A DNA stretch of 37,713 nt from CF-118 sp035689345 (GCA_035689345.1 DASSLR010000069.1:1-37713), one strand, 5' to 3'; shown: positions 24,433 to 32,590, numbered from the stretch's first letter. The notes: generated by a model not told the origin, from the letters alone. Program-made: numbers and translations.

Positions 24433-24438
24433 TAGACT
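24433..24438 (+). promoter_or_regulatory. Candidate -10 box for the Pro/Ala/Glu-rich protein gene
   Basis: TAGACT stands in a short AT-rich tract in the 38-bp gap after the E1-alpha gene, 10 nt before GTG 24449. It stands out because the surroundings are strongly GC-rich. Confidence 0.4.
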
Positions 24439-24448
24439 TTCCGTCCCA

Positions 24449-26110
24449 GTGGAACCCGAGGAACCCGCCGACAGCCCGTCCGAATCGTCAGAAGGAAAGA
24501 CCAGCCAGATGCCGGCCGTGCAGCCCGCCAGGCAGGAGCCGGACCCGGTTGTCTGGCCGGAGGATCCGTGGGTCGCGGACGGCCGGGCGGCGGAGGACCC
24601 GGCCCTCGAAAGCGGACCGGTAGTCACCTCCCCTGTCATCCCCACGTGGCCGGAGGGTGCGGGCGGTTCGCCCTCGGTCCCCAGCCACGAGGCCCGCAAC
24701 CCGACCCAGGACGATCCTGCGACCGCGCCGTTCCCAACTCGGCAGATGGAAGCGGCCGTGACGAAGACCGCACCACCCGCGCCGGCCGACCCCGCCAACG
24801 GTGAAGCCGCGAACGAGGTGCACGACACGGTGCCACCCGCCGCCGCGCCCGAGGCGACCGCCTCCGAGCCTGCGACCACCGAGCCCGCGGCGGAGGAAGA
24901 GGTGGAAACGAAGGACGCCGAGCTCGAAACGCTTCCGCCCGAAGTGGCCGAGGTCGAGGCCGCCGACGACGCGGCCGGGCCGGCCGCCGAAGAGGCGGTG
25001 ATCGAGGCGATCGCGGAGGACGGGGAAGAGGTCGGGGAATCCGCCGAGCCCGCGCCGGACGGAGAAAAAGAGGCGGCGGCCGAGCCTGCGGTGGCCGAAG
25101 TGGCCGCCGAGGGTGAGCAGCCGGCTGCGGAGACCGTGACGGCGGAAGCCGAGACGGAGCCGGCCCCTGAACCGGCGCTTGAACCTGAGCCGGTGCAAGC
25201 GGAGGAACCCGAACCTCAGCCCGTTCAGGCTGAGACGCCCGAGCCGGAACCCGAGCCCGTGGAGCCCCTCACGCCGGCGCCCTCTGCCACCCCTCCGTGG
25301 GCGGCGCAGGCCACGGCGTCTCCCGCGACACCGGCCACGCCCGCGCCCGCGGCGCCGTTCCAGCCCGTCAATCCGGCGATCCCGAGCTGGGCGCCCAACG
25401 CTCCTGCCGTGGCGGCCAAGCCTCAGCCCGACGCGCCGACCCAGTGGCCGGGGATCAACGTCCCCGCCTGGGCGCCGCAGCCCGCCGCTTCGCATCCCGG
25501 CACCGCCAACCCGCTGCCGACGGCAGGCGGTCCTTACGCCGAACCCGTGCGAGCTTCCGCTCCCGCCCCGGCGCCCGCTCCAGCCCCAGCCCCGGCCCCA
25601 GCGCAACCCGCGCCGGCTCCCGCTTCGGCGCCGTCGGCTCCGGCGGTCGCCTCCACGCCGGCCGCCGCCCCGGCTCCTGCAGCCGCGCCCGCCAAGACCT
25701 CTTCCTGGGAGGTCGTCGAGCAGAAGCAAGCGGCGGAGCCGCAGCACCAGGGCCCGACCGCCGAGGACAAGTCGTACGCCGAGTGGTTCGCCTGGGCCAA
25801 GAGGTCAGGCGCGCCGGCAGGCGCGTGCCACGCCGCCGCGCAGGGCGCGTTCAGGGCTCTCGCCGCGGGGCACGACATGAACACCGCCGTCCAGTGGGCG
25901 ACGCTCGCCATGGCGTCGCCGCCCGGGCTCGTGGGCCAGAGCCGCCAGCTGTACTGCGCCTGGTACTCGCTGGGCAACATCGACCTGAAGCTGCCGACCG
26001 CCCAGGCGCACGCTTTCGCCAACGGCGCGATCCAGGCCCTCGAACAGGGCGTCGACTCGATGGGGGCCCACCAGGCCGGCCTGCTCGCGGCCGGCATCAC
26101 CGGCGGCTAG
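24449..26110 (+). CDS. Pro/Ala/Glu-rich protein of unknown function with conserved-looking C-terminal domain
   Basis: From GTG 24449 it has 553 residues; ATG 24509, preceded by AAGGAAAG, is a good alternative start. Residues 1-290 are very acidic and rich in Glu, Pro and Ala. Residues 290-430 are Pro/Ala-rich with recurring Trp-Ala-Pro units (PSWAPNAP, PAWAPQP) and an uninterrupted Ala-Pro tract near residue 380. The last 120 residues look globular (EDKSYAEWFAWAKRSGA ... LYCAWYSLGNIDLKLP) and have two Cys. There is no signal peptide or membrane helix. I do not recognise it. A partial gene at the end of the window has a similar Trp-Pro-Ala style. Confidence 0.8.
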   Translation: MEPEEPADSPSESSEGKTSQMPAVQPARQEPDPVVWPEDPWVADGRAAEDPALESGPVVTSPVIPTWPEGAGGSPSVPSHEARNPTQDDPATAPFPTRQMEAAVTKTAPPAPADPANGEAANEVHDTVPPAAAPEATASEPATTEPAAEEEVETKDAELETLPPEVAEVEAADDAAGPAAEEAVIEAIAEDGEEVGESAEPAPDGEKEAAAEPAVAEVAAEGEQPAAETVTAEAETEPAPEPALEPEPVQAEEPEPQPVQAETPEPEPEPVEPLTPAPSATPPWAAQATASPATPATPAPAAPFQPVNPAIPSWAPNAPAVAAKPQPDAPTQWPGINVPAWAPQPAASHPGTANPLPTAGGPYAEPVRASAPAPAPAPAPAPAPAQPAPAPASAPSAPAVASTPAAAPAPAAAPAKTSSWEVVEQKQAAEPQHQGPTAEDKSYAEWFAWAKRSGAPAGACHAAAQGAFRALAAGHDMNTAVQWATLAMASPPGLVGQSRQLYCAWYSLGNIDLKLPTAQAHAFANGAIQALEQGVDSMGAHQAGLLAAGITGG

Positions 26111-26283
26111 AGCTCCCTCCGCCCCTCCCCGGTAGGGTCGACTCGGTCCGCGAGCCGACGCAGGAAGCTGCCCATCAGGCCCGACCTCGAGTGGCGCGGC
26201 CGCATGGCCTCGATTTCCGCGTCGCGCTGCCGCTCGCGCATCATCTGCTTGACGAGACTCATCTGGGAGTGCGTTTCGTGCAT
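26107..26283 (-). CDS. Small basic protein of unknown function (58 aa)
   Basis: ATG 26283 follows an AAGGAG ribosome site 7 nt away, and the DUF2089 stop codon lies between them, so it is translationally coupled to that gene. The product is highly charged: residues 8-28 look like an amphipathic helix (LVKQMMRERQRDAEIEAM), followed by a basic segment. There is no family I recognise. Its stop codon (26109-26107) overlaps the stop of the convergent Pro/Ala-rich gene within a shared CTAG. Confidence 0.7.
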   Translation of the reverse strand: MHETHSQMSLVKQMMRERQRDAEIEAMRPRHSRSGLMGSFLRRLADRVDPTGEGRREL

Positions 26284-26287
26284 GTCT

Positions 26288-26677
26288 CTACTCCTTCGGG
26301 GACTCGAGACGCTGGAGCGCCTCATCGATGTCGATCTCGCCGCGGGCCACCTGCTCCATCAGCTCGAGCCGTGACGACGCGGGTGCCGGTGCGGCGCGCT
26401 CGATGCCCATCTTGGTGAGCAGCGCGTCGAACCGGGCGCGGGCGGTGGGGTAGCTCACGCCCAGGTGACGCTCGAGCTCCTTCATGTTTCCGCGCGACGC
26501 GAGGAACACACGGAGGACCTCCCGCTCGTCGTGGGACAGGGAGCAGAACTCGCATGACTCGAACACGCCAGAAAGCTCGGTGCTGCACGACGGACACGAC
26601 AGTCGCGTCAGCGCGAGCCGCTCGCTGCACACCGGACAGTTGAGGGGCGGCCTGCGGGCCGCGGTGGCGGACGTCAC
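26288..26677 (-). CDS. DUF2089-like zinc-ribbon and helix-turn-helix protein
   Basis: 129 residues from GTG 26677, which overlaps the DUF4097 stop (GTGA); the longer open frame back to 26884 is only the complement of that gene. The N-terminus is a zinc ribbon with CPVC, CPSC and CEFC. It is followed by a sigma-like helix-turn-helix (LASRGNMKELERHLGVSYPTARARFDAL, residues about 65-92) and a C-terminal ELMEQVARGEIDIDEALQRL helix pair. DUF2089 proteins are presumed DNA-binding regulators. Together with DUF4097 it forms a recurring pair; autoregulation of this operon is plausible but not shown. Confidence 0.87.
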   Translation of the reverse strand: MTSATAARRPPLNCPVCSERLALTRLSCPSCSTELSGVFESCEFCSLSHDEREVLRVFLASRGNMKELERHLGVSYPTARARFDALLTKMGIERAAPAPASSRLELMEQVARGEIDIDEALQRLESPKE

Positions 26678-27480
26678 GCGACGCTGACCCTCACGTTGCC
26701 CATCGTGCCTTCGATGTCGAGGGTGCCGGCGCCCGCGCCGACGGTCACTTCCTTGCCGCCGTGACCCGCGATGGCGCGCTCGCCGCTCTCGTCCTCGATC
26801 GCGACCTTGCCCATCGTCGTCCGGGCGGTGATCTTCACGCTCGACTGCTTGTCGAGGCTCAAGCGGATGGAGCCCATCTCGCAACGCACCTTGCTCATGC
26901 CGGAGTCGAGGCGGCCGAAGGCGTTCACGCTGCCCGCCTGCGCGACCACGTTGATCGGCGCCCGGAAGTCGTTGACCGTGCAGCTGCCTGCCTGGACCTC
27001 GGCCGTGATGGGGCCATGGACGCCTTCCACCCGAAAGCTCCCCGCCTGCACGCTGGCGACCAGAGGGAGGTCGGGGTTCATGCGCACCTTCAGGTTGCGG
27101 CGGGTCTTGAAGTCGAAGCCGTTGATCTCGATGCGCCGGCCCGCCATGCCGAAGGTGAAGGTGTCCTCCTCCTGGAAGGGCACGTGCTCGATGACGAGGG
27201 TGTCGCCGTCGACGCGCGCGCGGTGGGGACCTTCGGCGACGGCCGTCGCGACCGAGGAGTCGGCCACGACTTCGGCGCTGCCGAACTGGGAAAGCACCTT
27301 GATCGACTTCGCCGGCCCAGGCGCCGGCGCCGTGGCGGCGCCGGTGCGGGCGGGCGCTGCCGCTGTGGCGGGCGGGGAGCCGGCTTCGGCGGCGAGGGCG
27401 TCGAGGCGGGCGGCTCCCTCCTCGGCGGAGATGGTTCCGGCACGGACCAGGTTCAGGATTTCACGTTTCTTATCGTCCAT
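26674..27480 (-). CDS. DUF4097-type beta-helix protein with SHOCT-like N-terminus
   Basis: A 268-residue protein. Residues 1-32 are a short helical module (REILNLVRAGTISAEEGAARLDALA) much like the C-terminal module of the DUF2089 protein encoded next. Then come an Ala/Pro linker and, from about residue 75, a repetitive beta domain typical of DUF4097 (putative adhesin) proteins, with recurrent GSFRVEGVHGPITAEVQAGS-like rungs. There is no signal peptide, so it is probably cytoplasmic. It is the first gene of the three-gene minus-strand operon and has the best promoter in the window. Confidence 0.85.
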   Translation of the reverse strand: MDDKKREILNLVRAGTISAEEGAARLDALAAEAGSPPATAAAPARTGAATAPAPGPAKSIKVLSQFGSAEVVADSSVATAVAEGPHRARVDGDTLVIEHVPFQEEDTFTFGMAGRRIEINGFDFKTRRNLKVRMNPDLPLVASVQAGSFRVEGVHGPITAEVQAGSCTVNDFRAPINVVAQAGSVNAFGRLDSGMSKVRCEMGSIRLSLDKQSSVKITARTTMGKVAIEDESGERAIAGHGGKEVTVGAGAGTLDIEGTMGNVRVSVA

Positions 27481-27487
27481 GGCCCAA

Positions 27488-27517
27488 ATTAGAAAACATG
27501 TACTACCAAAATGTCAA
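27488..27517 (-). promoter_or_regulatory. Sigma-70-like promoter of the DUF4097 operon
   Basis: On the minus strand TTGACA (27517-27512) is followed after 18 nt by TCTAAT (27493-27488), and the ATG comes only 7 nt later. Transcription would therefore start at or beside the start codon. The 77-bp divergent gap is the most AT-rich stretch in its neighbourhood. Confidence 0.65.
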
Positions 27518-27551
27518 GTCTCATCTTCAAACACGCAATTTCGGCCTCGGA

Positions 27552-27557
27552 TAAGCT
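27552..27557 (+). promoter_or_regulatory. Candidate -10 box for the phosphoesterase gene
   Basis: TAAGCT directly abuts ATG 27558 and lies 6 nt before GTG 27564. If this is the promoter, the ATG would not be in the transcript and the GTG is the start, with the same 6-nt spacing seen at 3101, 9800 and 32578. Confidence 0.5.
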
Positions 27558-27563
27558 ATGGCG

Positions 27564-28184
27564 GTGGCGCGGATCGGGGTGGTGGCGGACACGCACTGCC
27601 CCGAGTTCCTGGAGCGCCTGCCCGAGGGTGTGTTCGCGGCGTTGGCGGGCTCCGACCTGGTCCTCCACGCCGGGGACGTCAACGGCCCTGGGACGCTCGA
27701 GGCCCTGAGGCGGATCGGCCCGGTGAGGGCCGTCCGCGGTGACCACGACCACGAGCTGCCGGACCTGCCGGACCACCTGGAGCTCGAGGTCGAGGGCCGG
27801 CGCATCGTGCTGGTGCACGGCAACCGGAGCAGGTGGCGCGAGGAGCCGCAGACGTTCCTGTGGACCATCAGCCTCGGCCACTACCGGCCTCACAAGCGCC
27901 TGTCGGCGGCGCTTCGGCGCCGCTTTCCGACGGCCGACGTCATCGTGCACGGGCACACGCACACGCCGCTGATCGACAGGTCAGGCAAGCCACTCGTGTT
28001 CAACCCCGGCGGCGTCTTTCAGTGGACGCCGGTCACGGCCGCGGCGCGCCTGCGCCGGCGCCCGGGTTGGTTCGAGTGGTGCTGGCTGCAGGTCGCACGC
28101 CATATCCGCAGCCATCCGGAGCCGACCGTGGGCGTGCTCGAGATCACGCCCTCTGGTATCGAGCCGCGCATCGTCGCTCTCTAG
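27564..28184 (+). CDS. Calcineurin-like metallophosphoesterase (YfcE/MJ0936 type)
   Basis: About 206 residues. Metal-ligand motifs appear in order: DTHCPE (Asp and His), LHAGDVN (Asp), VRGDHDHE (normally GN-x-D), LVHGNR (His) and VHGHTHTPL (His). In the third motif the usual Asn ligand is Asp, an uncommon substitution that may alter metal choice. YfcE-type enzymes hydrolyse phosphodiesters in vitro; the natural substrate here is unknown. ATG 27558 gives two extra residues, but the -10 box position favours GTG 27564. It is divergent from the DUF4097 operon. Confidence 0.87.
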   Translation: MARIGVVADTHCPEFLERLPEGVFAALAGSDLVLHAGDVNGPGTLEALRRIGPVRAVRGDHDHELPDLPDHLELEVEGRRIVLVHGNRSRWREEPQTFLWTISLGHYRPHKRLSAALRRRFPTADVIVHGHTHTPLIDRSGKPLVFNPGGVFQWTPVTAAARLRRRPGWFEWCWLQVARHIRSHPEPTVGVLEITPSGIEPRIVAL

Positions 28185-28197
28185 AGTTGACTGCTGA

Positions 28198-29172
28198 ATG
28201 AAGAGGCCGACGTTCCGTCCGGCGACCCTTGACGACGCCGCGCTGGCGGCCGACATCATGACCGCCGCGTTTCCGCGCGAGCCAGAGGACCCCGTGCTCA
28301 CGGCGGATCGATGGCGCAACGGGCGCGAGGACTTCACGTTCGGAAGGTTCATCGCCGAGCTCGGCTGGGAACCCATCGCCTTCCTGGACTGGGCCCACGG
28401 CCCGTGGGATCAGCTGCCGGAGCGCCACTGCTACGTCGATGTCTTCCTCGACCTGGCCCACATGAGCAAGACGCTTCTCGTCTATCTCTGGAAGTGGATC
28501 CAGGCCGAAGCCGCCAAAGAGGGCGCGTGGACCCTCAACGCCGCCGCCGGCGAGGAAGAGACCGAGATGCTGGCCGTGCTGGAGCAGCTGGGCTTCGTCC
28601 GCGAGCGCGACGATCGCGTGTGGATCCTCGACCTGAAGGAGAAGGGTGCCGGCCTGGTCGCCGACGCCGCCGTCGCGCGCGAGCGAATGAAGGCGGAGAG
28701 CATCACGCTCACGACCGTCAGCGAATGGCATGACGACCGGCGGTTCGAGAAGCTCCACGGTCTCAGCGAAGAGACCCGCCAGGACATCCCGCACTCGACG
28801 CCGATCCTGCCGCAGTCAATGGAGTACTTCATGCGCAAGGCCAACGGGCCCGACCGCCGACAGGATCGTTGGTGGATCGCGCTCGACGGGGACACGCCGG
28901 TCGCCATGTCGATGCTGAGCTTTCCTCCTGTGCGCGGGCACGTGTGGACCGGATACACCTGCTGCGCCCGCGCCTACCGCGGCAGGGGCATCTCGCGCGC
29001 GGTCAAGCTGCAGACCCTGGCGCAGGCCGTGGAGCTGGGCATCCCCTCGGTCCGCACCGACAACGACTCTGAGAACGCGGCCATGCTGCGCATCAACGAG
29101 AAGCTCGGCTACGAGCTGATGCCGGGTTACGTCAGCTTCGTCAAGCGATTACCGGTCCGCGCTTTGCGGTAG
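28198..29172 (+). CDS. Double GNAT-fold N-acetyltransferase
   Basis: A 324-residue protein with two GNAT halves. The N-terminal half (about residues 1-155) is degenerate. The C-terminal half has the acetyl-CoA-binding segment CARAYRGRGISRAVKLQTL near residue 260, followed by the NDSENAAMLRINEKLGY element that closes GNAT folds. Tandem GNAT proteins of this size are common in actinomycetes and often have unknown substrates. The gene begins 13 nt after the phosphoesterase stop, with TAGAGT 10 nt before its ATG. Its ATG follows no clear Shine-Dalgarno sequence. Confidence 0.85.
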   Translation: MKRPTFRPATLDDAALAADIMTAAFPREPEDPVLTADRWRNGREDFTFGRFIAELGWEPIAFLDWAHGPWDQLPERHCYVDVFLDLAHMSKTLLVYLWKWIQAEAAKEGAWTLNAAAGEEETEMLAVLEQLGFVRERDDRVWILDLKEKGAGLVADAAVARERMKAESITLTTVSEWHDDRRFEKLHGLSEETRQDIPHSTPILPQSMEYFMRKANGPDRRQDRWWIALDGDTPVAMSMLSFPPVRGHVWTGYTCCARAYRGRGISRAVKLQTLAQAVELGIPSVRTDNDSENAAMLRINEKLGYELMPGYVSFVKRLPVRALR

Positions 29173-29184
29173 AACCCCAGGAAG

Positions 29185-30081
29185 ATGGCCAGGACGAAGG
29201 ACTACTACGAGGTTCTCGGCGTGCCGCGGACGGCGTCACCGAAGGAGATCGGGGCCGCCTTCCGCAAGCTCGCGCGCAAGCATCACCCCGACCTGAACGC
29301 GGGCGACAAGCAGGCCGAGGCGCGCTTCAAGGAGGTGTCGGAGGCTCACGAGGTCCTCTCCGACCCCGAGAAGAAGAAGCTCTACGACGCCTTCGGCGCG
29401 GACTGGGCCGCGGCGCAGGCGGCGGGCGTGCAACCCGGCCAGGGCAACCCGTTCGGCGGGGGCGGCGTGCGCCGGTCGGCCGGCGGTGGCGGGCCGCGCG
29501 TCGAGTACCGCACCGTCTCGCCCGAGGACGTCCAGGAGATGTTCGGCGGCGAGGCCGGCGGCTTCGGCGACATATTCGGTTCGATCTTCGGGGGCGCGCA
29601 GCGGCGCGGGCGCGAGCAGGCCTTCGACGTCGAAATGCCGATCTCGGTCAGCCTGGCCGAGGTGCTACGGGGCACGAGCCGCACCGTCGAGCTTCCCGGC
29701 GGCCGGCGCGTGGAGGTGAACGTGCCCGCCGGCGTCAAGGAGGGCACGGTGCTGCGAGTGCCGGGTCTCCGGGCTCAGGTCCAGGTGGCGCCGGACCCGC
29801 TGTTCACGCGCGAAGGCAAGGACCTGCGCGTGGTCGTGCCGGTCCCGCTGCAGGTGGCGCTCAGCGGCGGCGAGGTGGCGGCGCCGACCCTGAAGGGCGG
29901 CCGCGTGCAGTTCAAGGTGCCGCCGGAGACGCAGAACGGGACGAAGATCCGCCTGCGCGGGCTCGGCCTGCCCGACCCGAAGGGCGGCCAGGTCGGCGAC
30001 CTCTACGCCGAGGTGAAGGTCCAGCTGCCGGTGCCGATGGACGAGCGCACCCGCAAGTGGGCGTCTGAGCAGCCGGTCTAA
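29185..30081 (+). CDS. DnaJ-type co-chaperone without zinc finger (CbpA-like)
   Basis: A 298-residue type II J-protein. The J domain occupies residues 1-70 with the HPD triad in KHHPDLN, and a Gly-rich stretch (NPFGGGG, then SAGGGGPRVE) follows. The two C-terminal beta-sandwich substrate-binding domains include DVEMPISVSLAEVLRGTSRTV. The CxxCxGxG zinc repeats of DnaJ are absent, so it is CbpA/DnaJ2-like. It stimulates DnaK ATPase and delivers clients. No DnaK or GrpE gene is in the window. AGGA lies shortly before the ATG. Confidence 0.92.
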   Translation: MARTKDYYEVLGVPRTASPKEIGAAFRKLARKHHPDLNAGDKQAEARFKEVSEAHEVLSDPEKKKLYDAFGADWAAAQAAGVQPGQGNPFGGGGVRRSAGGGGPRVEYRTVSPEDVQEMFGGEAGGFGDIFGSIFGGAQRRGREQAFDVEMPISVSLAEVLRGTSRTVELPGGRRVEVNVPAGVKEGTVLRVPGLRAQVQVAPDPLFTREGKDLRVVVPVPLQVALSGGEVAAPTLKGGRVQFKVPPETQNGTKIRLRGLGLPDPKGGQVGDLYAEVKVQLPVPMDERTRKWASEQPV

Positions 30082-30093
30082 ATTACTCGCGTC

Positions 30094-31614
30094 GTGCACC
30101 AGCGTCTGTTGCTGCCGCTCGTCTTCGTCGCGGGCATGGCGTCGCTCGCAGTGGAGTTCGGAGCGGCCAGGCTACTCGCGCCCTACTTCGGCACGAGCCT
30201 CTACGTGTGGGGCGTCCTCATCGGGCTCGTGCTCATCTACCTGTCGGCCGGCTACGTGATCGGCGGCCGGCTCGCCGACCGGCGGCCGGACGAGATGCTG
30301 CTCTACCAGATCACCGCCTGGGCCGGGCTGTGGATCGGGGTGATCCCGTTAGTCAGCTATCCGATCCTGCTCGCGTCGCAGCAGGGGTTCCGCACGCTCA
30401 GCATCGGGCTCGTCGGCGGCACGCTCGTCGCGGTGGTGCTGCTGTTCGCGGTGCCGGTGATCCTTCTCGGTTGCGTCAGCCCGTTCGCGATCCGGCTGCT
30501 GCTCAAGAACGTCGAGACCGGCGGCAACACCGCGGGGCGTGTGTACGCCCTGTCGACCGCGGGGAGCATCCTCGGCACGTTTCTACCGGTCTTCTGGTTC
30601 ATCCCCAGCTACGGCACGCGGCCGACCCTCGAGGGCTTCGGACTCGTGCTCGTCGGCTTCTCGATCGCCGCCATGTGGCCGCGCCGCCGCCTTTACGCGG
30701 CGTTCGCCATCGCGGTCATCCTGGCGTGGATCCTGCTGCCCTCCGGCATCAAGCCGCCCGAGGTCGGTCGCCTCGTGGTGGAGAAAGAGTCGGCGTACAA
30801 CTACATCCAGGTCGTGCAGGACGGCACGGTGACTGAGCTGATCCTCAACGAGGGCCAGGCGATCCACTCGGTCTACAACTCGGCCGACAACCTGACCCAC
30901 GGCTACTGGGACTACCTGCTCGTCGCAAACGCCTTCCGGCCGGCACAGGACACCGAGATCAGGCCGCGCTCACTCGCCGTGCTCGGCCTGGCGGGCGGCA
31001 CGACGGCGCGCCAGTACCGGTTGGCCTTCGGCGACTCGATCGACATCACGGGCGTCGAGATCGATCCCGAGATCCTCGCCCTCGGCCACCAGTACTTCCA
31101 CCTCGGTGACGCGCGAGCGCATGAGGTGACCGCCGACGCGCGCTACTGGATCGCCACGTCGACGGGCCACTACGACGTCGTCGTGCTGGACGCGTACCGG
31201 CAGCCGTACATCCCGTTCCACCTGACGACGAAGGAGTTCTTCCAGCAGGTTCGCCGGCACCTCAACCCCGGCGGCGTGGCCGCGGTGAACGTGGGACGGA
31301 CCGCGACCGACTACCGGCTCGTCGCAGCTATCGCGAGCACCATGGCCGCGGTCTACAAGAACGTGTTCCTGATCGACGACCCGTCATTCGACAACACGCT
31401 CGTCTACGGCACCACCGAGCAGACGACGATCGCGGACATCACTCACAACCTGGGGCTCGTGTCTGCGCCGCTCGCGAGTGATGCGGCTCAGAACGCGCTG
31501 CCGGCGGGCAAGCTGAGGCCTTCGCCGTATCACGGACAGGTCTACACCGACGATCTCGCTCCAGTCGAGCAGCTGATCGACGAGATCATCTTCAGCTACG
31601 TGACCAGTTCGTAG
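30094..31614 (+). CDS. Membrane spermidine-synthase-like protein (fused MFS/spermidine synthase type)
   Basis: 506 residues from GTG 30094. Residues 1-220 contain about seven membrane helices, including EFGAARLLAPYFGTSLYVWG, the characteristic N-terminal element of this family. Residues 225-500 form a Rossmann methyltransferase-like spermidine synthase domain, with LAVLGLAGGTTARQ as the cofactor loop, VEIDPEI, and YDVVVLDAYRQPYIPFHL. The polyamine-binding aspartates are only partly recognisable, so aminopropyl transfer is uncertain. It overlaps the convergent thioesterase gene by 23 nt. Confidence 0.88.
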   Translation: MHQRLLLPLVFVAGMASLAVEFGAARLLAPYFGTSLYVWGVLIGLVLIYLSAGYVIGGRLADRRPDEMLLYQITAWAGLWIGVIPLVSYPILLASQQGFRTLSIGLVGGTLVAVVLLFAVPVILLGCVSPFAIRLLLKNVETGGNTAGRVYALSTAGSILGTFLPVFWFIPSYGTRPTLEGFGLVLVGFSIAAMWPRRRLYAAFAIAVILAWILLPSGIKPPEVGRLVVEKESAYNYIQVVQDGTVTELILNEGQAIHSVYNSADNLTHGYWDYLLVANAFRPAQDTEIRPRSLAVLGLAGGTTARQYRLAFGDSIDITGVEIDPEILALGHQYFHLGDARAHEVTADARYWIATSTGHYDVVVLDAYRQPYIPFHLTTKEFFQQVRRHLNPGGVAAVNVGRTATDYRLVAAIASTMAAVYKNVFLIDDPSFDNTLVYGTTEQTTIADITHNLGLVSAPLASDAAQNALPAGKLRPSPYHGQVYTDDLAPVEQLIDEIIFSYVTSS

Positions 31615-32050
31615 CCGCGTCGCGCGCGCCGGGCGGAAGCTCGTCGTTCTTCAGGCACAGGAGCCGGACGCGACCGGTCGCGAGGACGTTGCCATCGCCG
31701 TCCTCGACCTTCGCCTCCCAGACCTGGGTCCTGCGACCGCGGGTCACCGGCGTGGCGACCGCGCGCAGCCTGGTGCCCGCGCCGGCCGCCCGGATGAAGC
31801 TCGTGTTGTTCTCCAGGCCGACGACGGCCTGCTCGCGCGGCATCGCAAACAGGGCGGCCCCGATCGACGCAAGCGACTCGATGAGCCCGCAATGCACGCC
31901 ACCGTGCACGATCCCGTAGCCCTGGAGGTGCTCAGGTCCGACCGTGAGCTCGGCCCGAACCTCGTCGGCCGTGGCCCGGGTGATGGTGACGCCCATGGCG
32001 CGCAGCCAGCCTTCGGGCATCTCGTTCAGCCGCTGGGAGAAGTCATGCAC
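31592..32050 (-). CDS. PaaI-type hot-dog thioesterase
   Basis: A 152-residue hot-dog protein with the PaaI/YbgC-like GYGIVHGGVHCGLIESLAS motif near residue 45; HGG is the substrate-binding loop. LENNTSFIRAAGAG matches the second half of the family fold. It would hydrolyse acyl-CoA thioesters, fitting the many acyl-CoA enzymes of this region. GTG 32050 directly abuts the lipoprotein stop codon (TGAGTG), so the two genes are co-translated. Its 3' end overlaps the spermidine-synthase-like gene on the other strand. Confidence 0.88.
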   Translation of the reverse strand: MHDFSQRLNEMPEGWLRAMGVTITRATADEVRAELTVGPEHLQGYGIVHGGVHCGLIESLASIGAALFAMPREQAVVGLENNTSFIRAAGAGTRLRAVATPVTRGRRTQVWEAKVEDGDGNVLATGRVRLLCLKNDELPPGARDAATNWSRS

Positions 32051-32578
32051 TCAGAAGAGCTGGTTGATCAAGGCCTCGATCTGAGCCAGCGACGCTGGGG
32101 TGGCGGTGGCCGTGAGCGCGATTATGGTCGTGCCCTTGGTGGCCACGACCCCCTCGTTGTCCTTGCCACCGCCGAGCTGGACTTTGAACGCGCGCGCCTG
32201 GTCGCCGACGCCTGAGACCGAGGTGTAAGGCGCAGGGAACCGGTCACTGAACTTCGAGATGTTCGAGGGATCGATGTTCGTGACGATGATGATGATCACG
32301 TTCTCGGACGTGCCCGGGTACTCGCAGGACTGGCCGCTGGCGCCCGCCGGCAGCTGCGTCGAGCCGGCGCCGACGACGCTCACCGGGGTCCGCACGTTGG
32401 TGCCGAGGGCGGCGTTGACGCGAGCTGCCGTGGGGCAGGTGCGCGGGGCCGGTGAGGTCTTCAACGATGGTATTGGGCTCGGGCTCGGTGAGACGACGCT
32501 CGCCGTGGTGGTGGTGGAGCTGCCGCAAGCGGCGATGACCATCACCGCCAGGGTTGCCGCCACAATTCGTGCGAGCAC
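32051..32578 (-). CDS. Small secreted lipoprotein of unknown function
   Basis: From GTG 32578 the protein has 175 residues. It begins with a lipoprotein signal peptide, VLARIVAATLAVMVIAAC, with the lipobox VIAAC and Cys18 as lipidation site. A Ser/Thr/Pro linker follows, then a domain with two further Cys (TCPTAARVNAALG and SCEYPG) that could form a disulphide. This resembles DUF3558-like actinobacterial lipoproteins, but the match is weak. The longer open frame back to 32896 runs through element B copy 2 and is rejected. TACTCT lies 6 nt before the GTG. Confidence 0.82.
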   Translation of the reverse strand: MLARIVAATLAVMVIAACGSSTTTTASVVSPSPSPIPSLKTSPAPRTCPTAARVNAALGTNVRTPVSVVGAGSTQLPAGASGQSCEYPGTSENVIIIIVTNIDPSNISKFSDRFPAPYTSVSGVGDQARAFKVQLGGGKDNEGVVATKGTTIIALTATATPASLAQIEALINQLF

Positions 32579-32584
32579 GCGCCA

Positions 32585-32590
32585 AGAGTA
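32585..32590 (-). promoter_or_regulatory. Candidate -10 box of a leaderless lipoprotein promoter
   Basis: TACTCT on the minus strand is followed by 6 nt (TGGCGC) and GTG 32578. No ribosome site lies between them. Upstream, at 32599-32612, stands an imperfect palindrome, GTTTGAACGCAAAC, of the same TTTG-N4-CAAA form as the paired elements. Confidence 0.5.

Noticed and set aside
25561..25690. Ala-Pro codon tract considered as a tandem DNA repeat or assembly artefact
   Set aside because: The codons vary (GCC, GCG, GCT with CCC, CCG, CCA) and the frame stays open into a globular domain, as expected for a real low-complexity linker.
24488..25747. 419-codon minus-strand Gly/Arg-rich frame opposite the Pro/Ala/Glu-rich gene
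   Set aside because: Gly/Arg richness is just the complement of Pro/Ala codons. The plus-strand frame has a better start context and a globular C-terminal domain.
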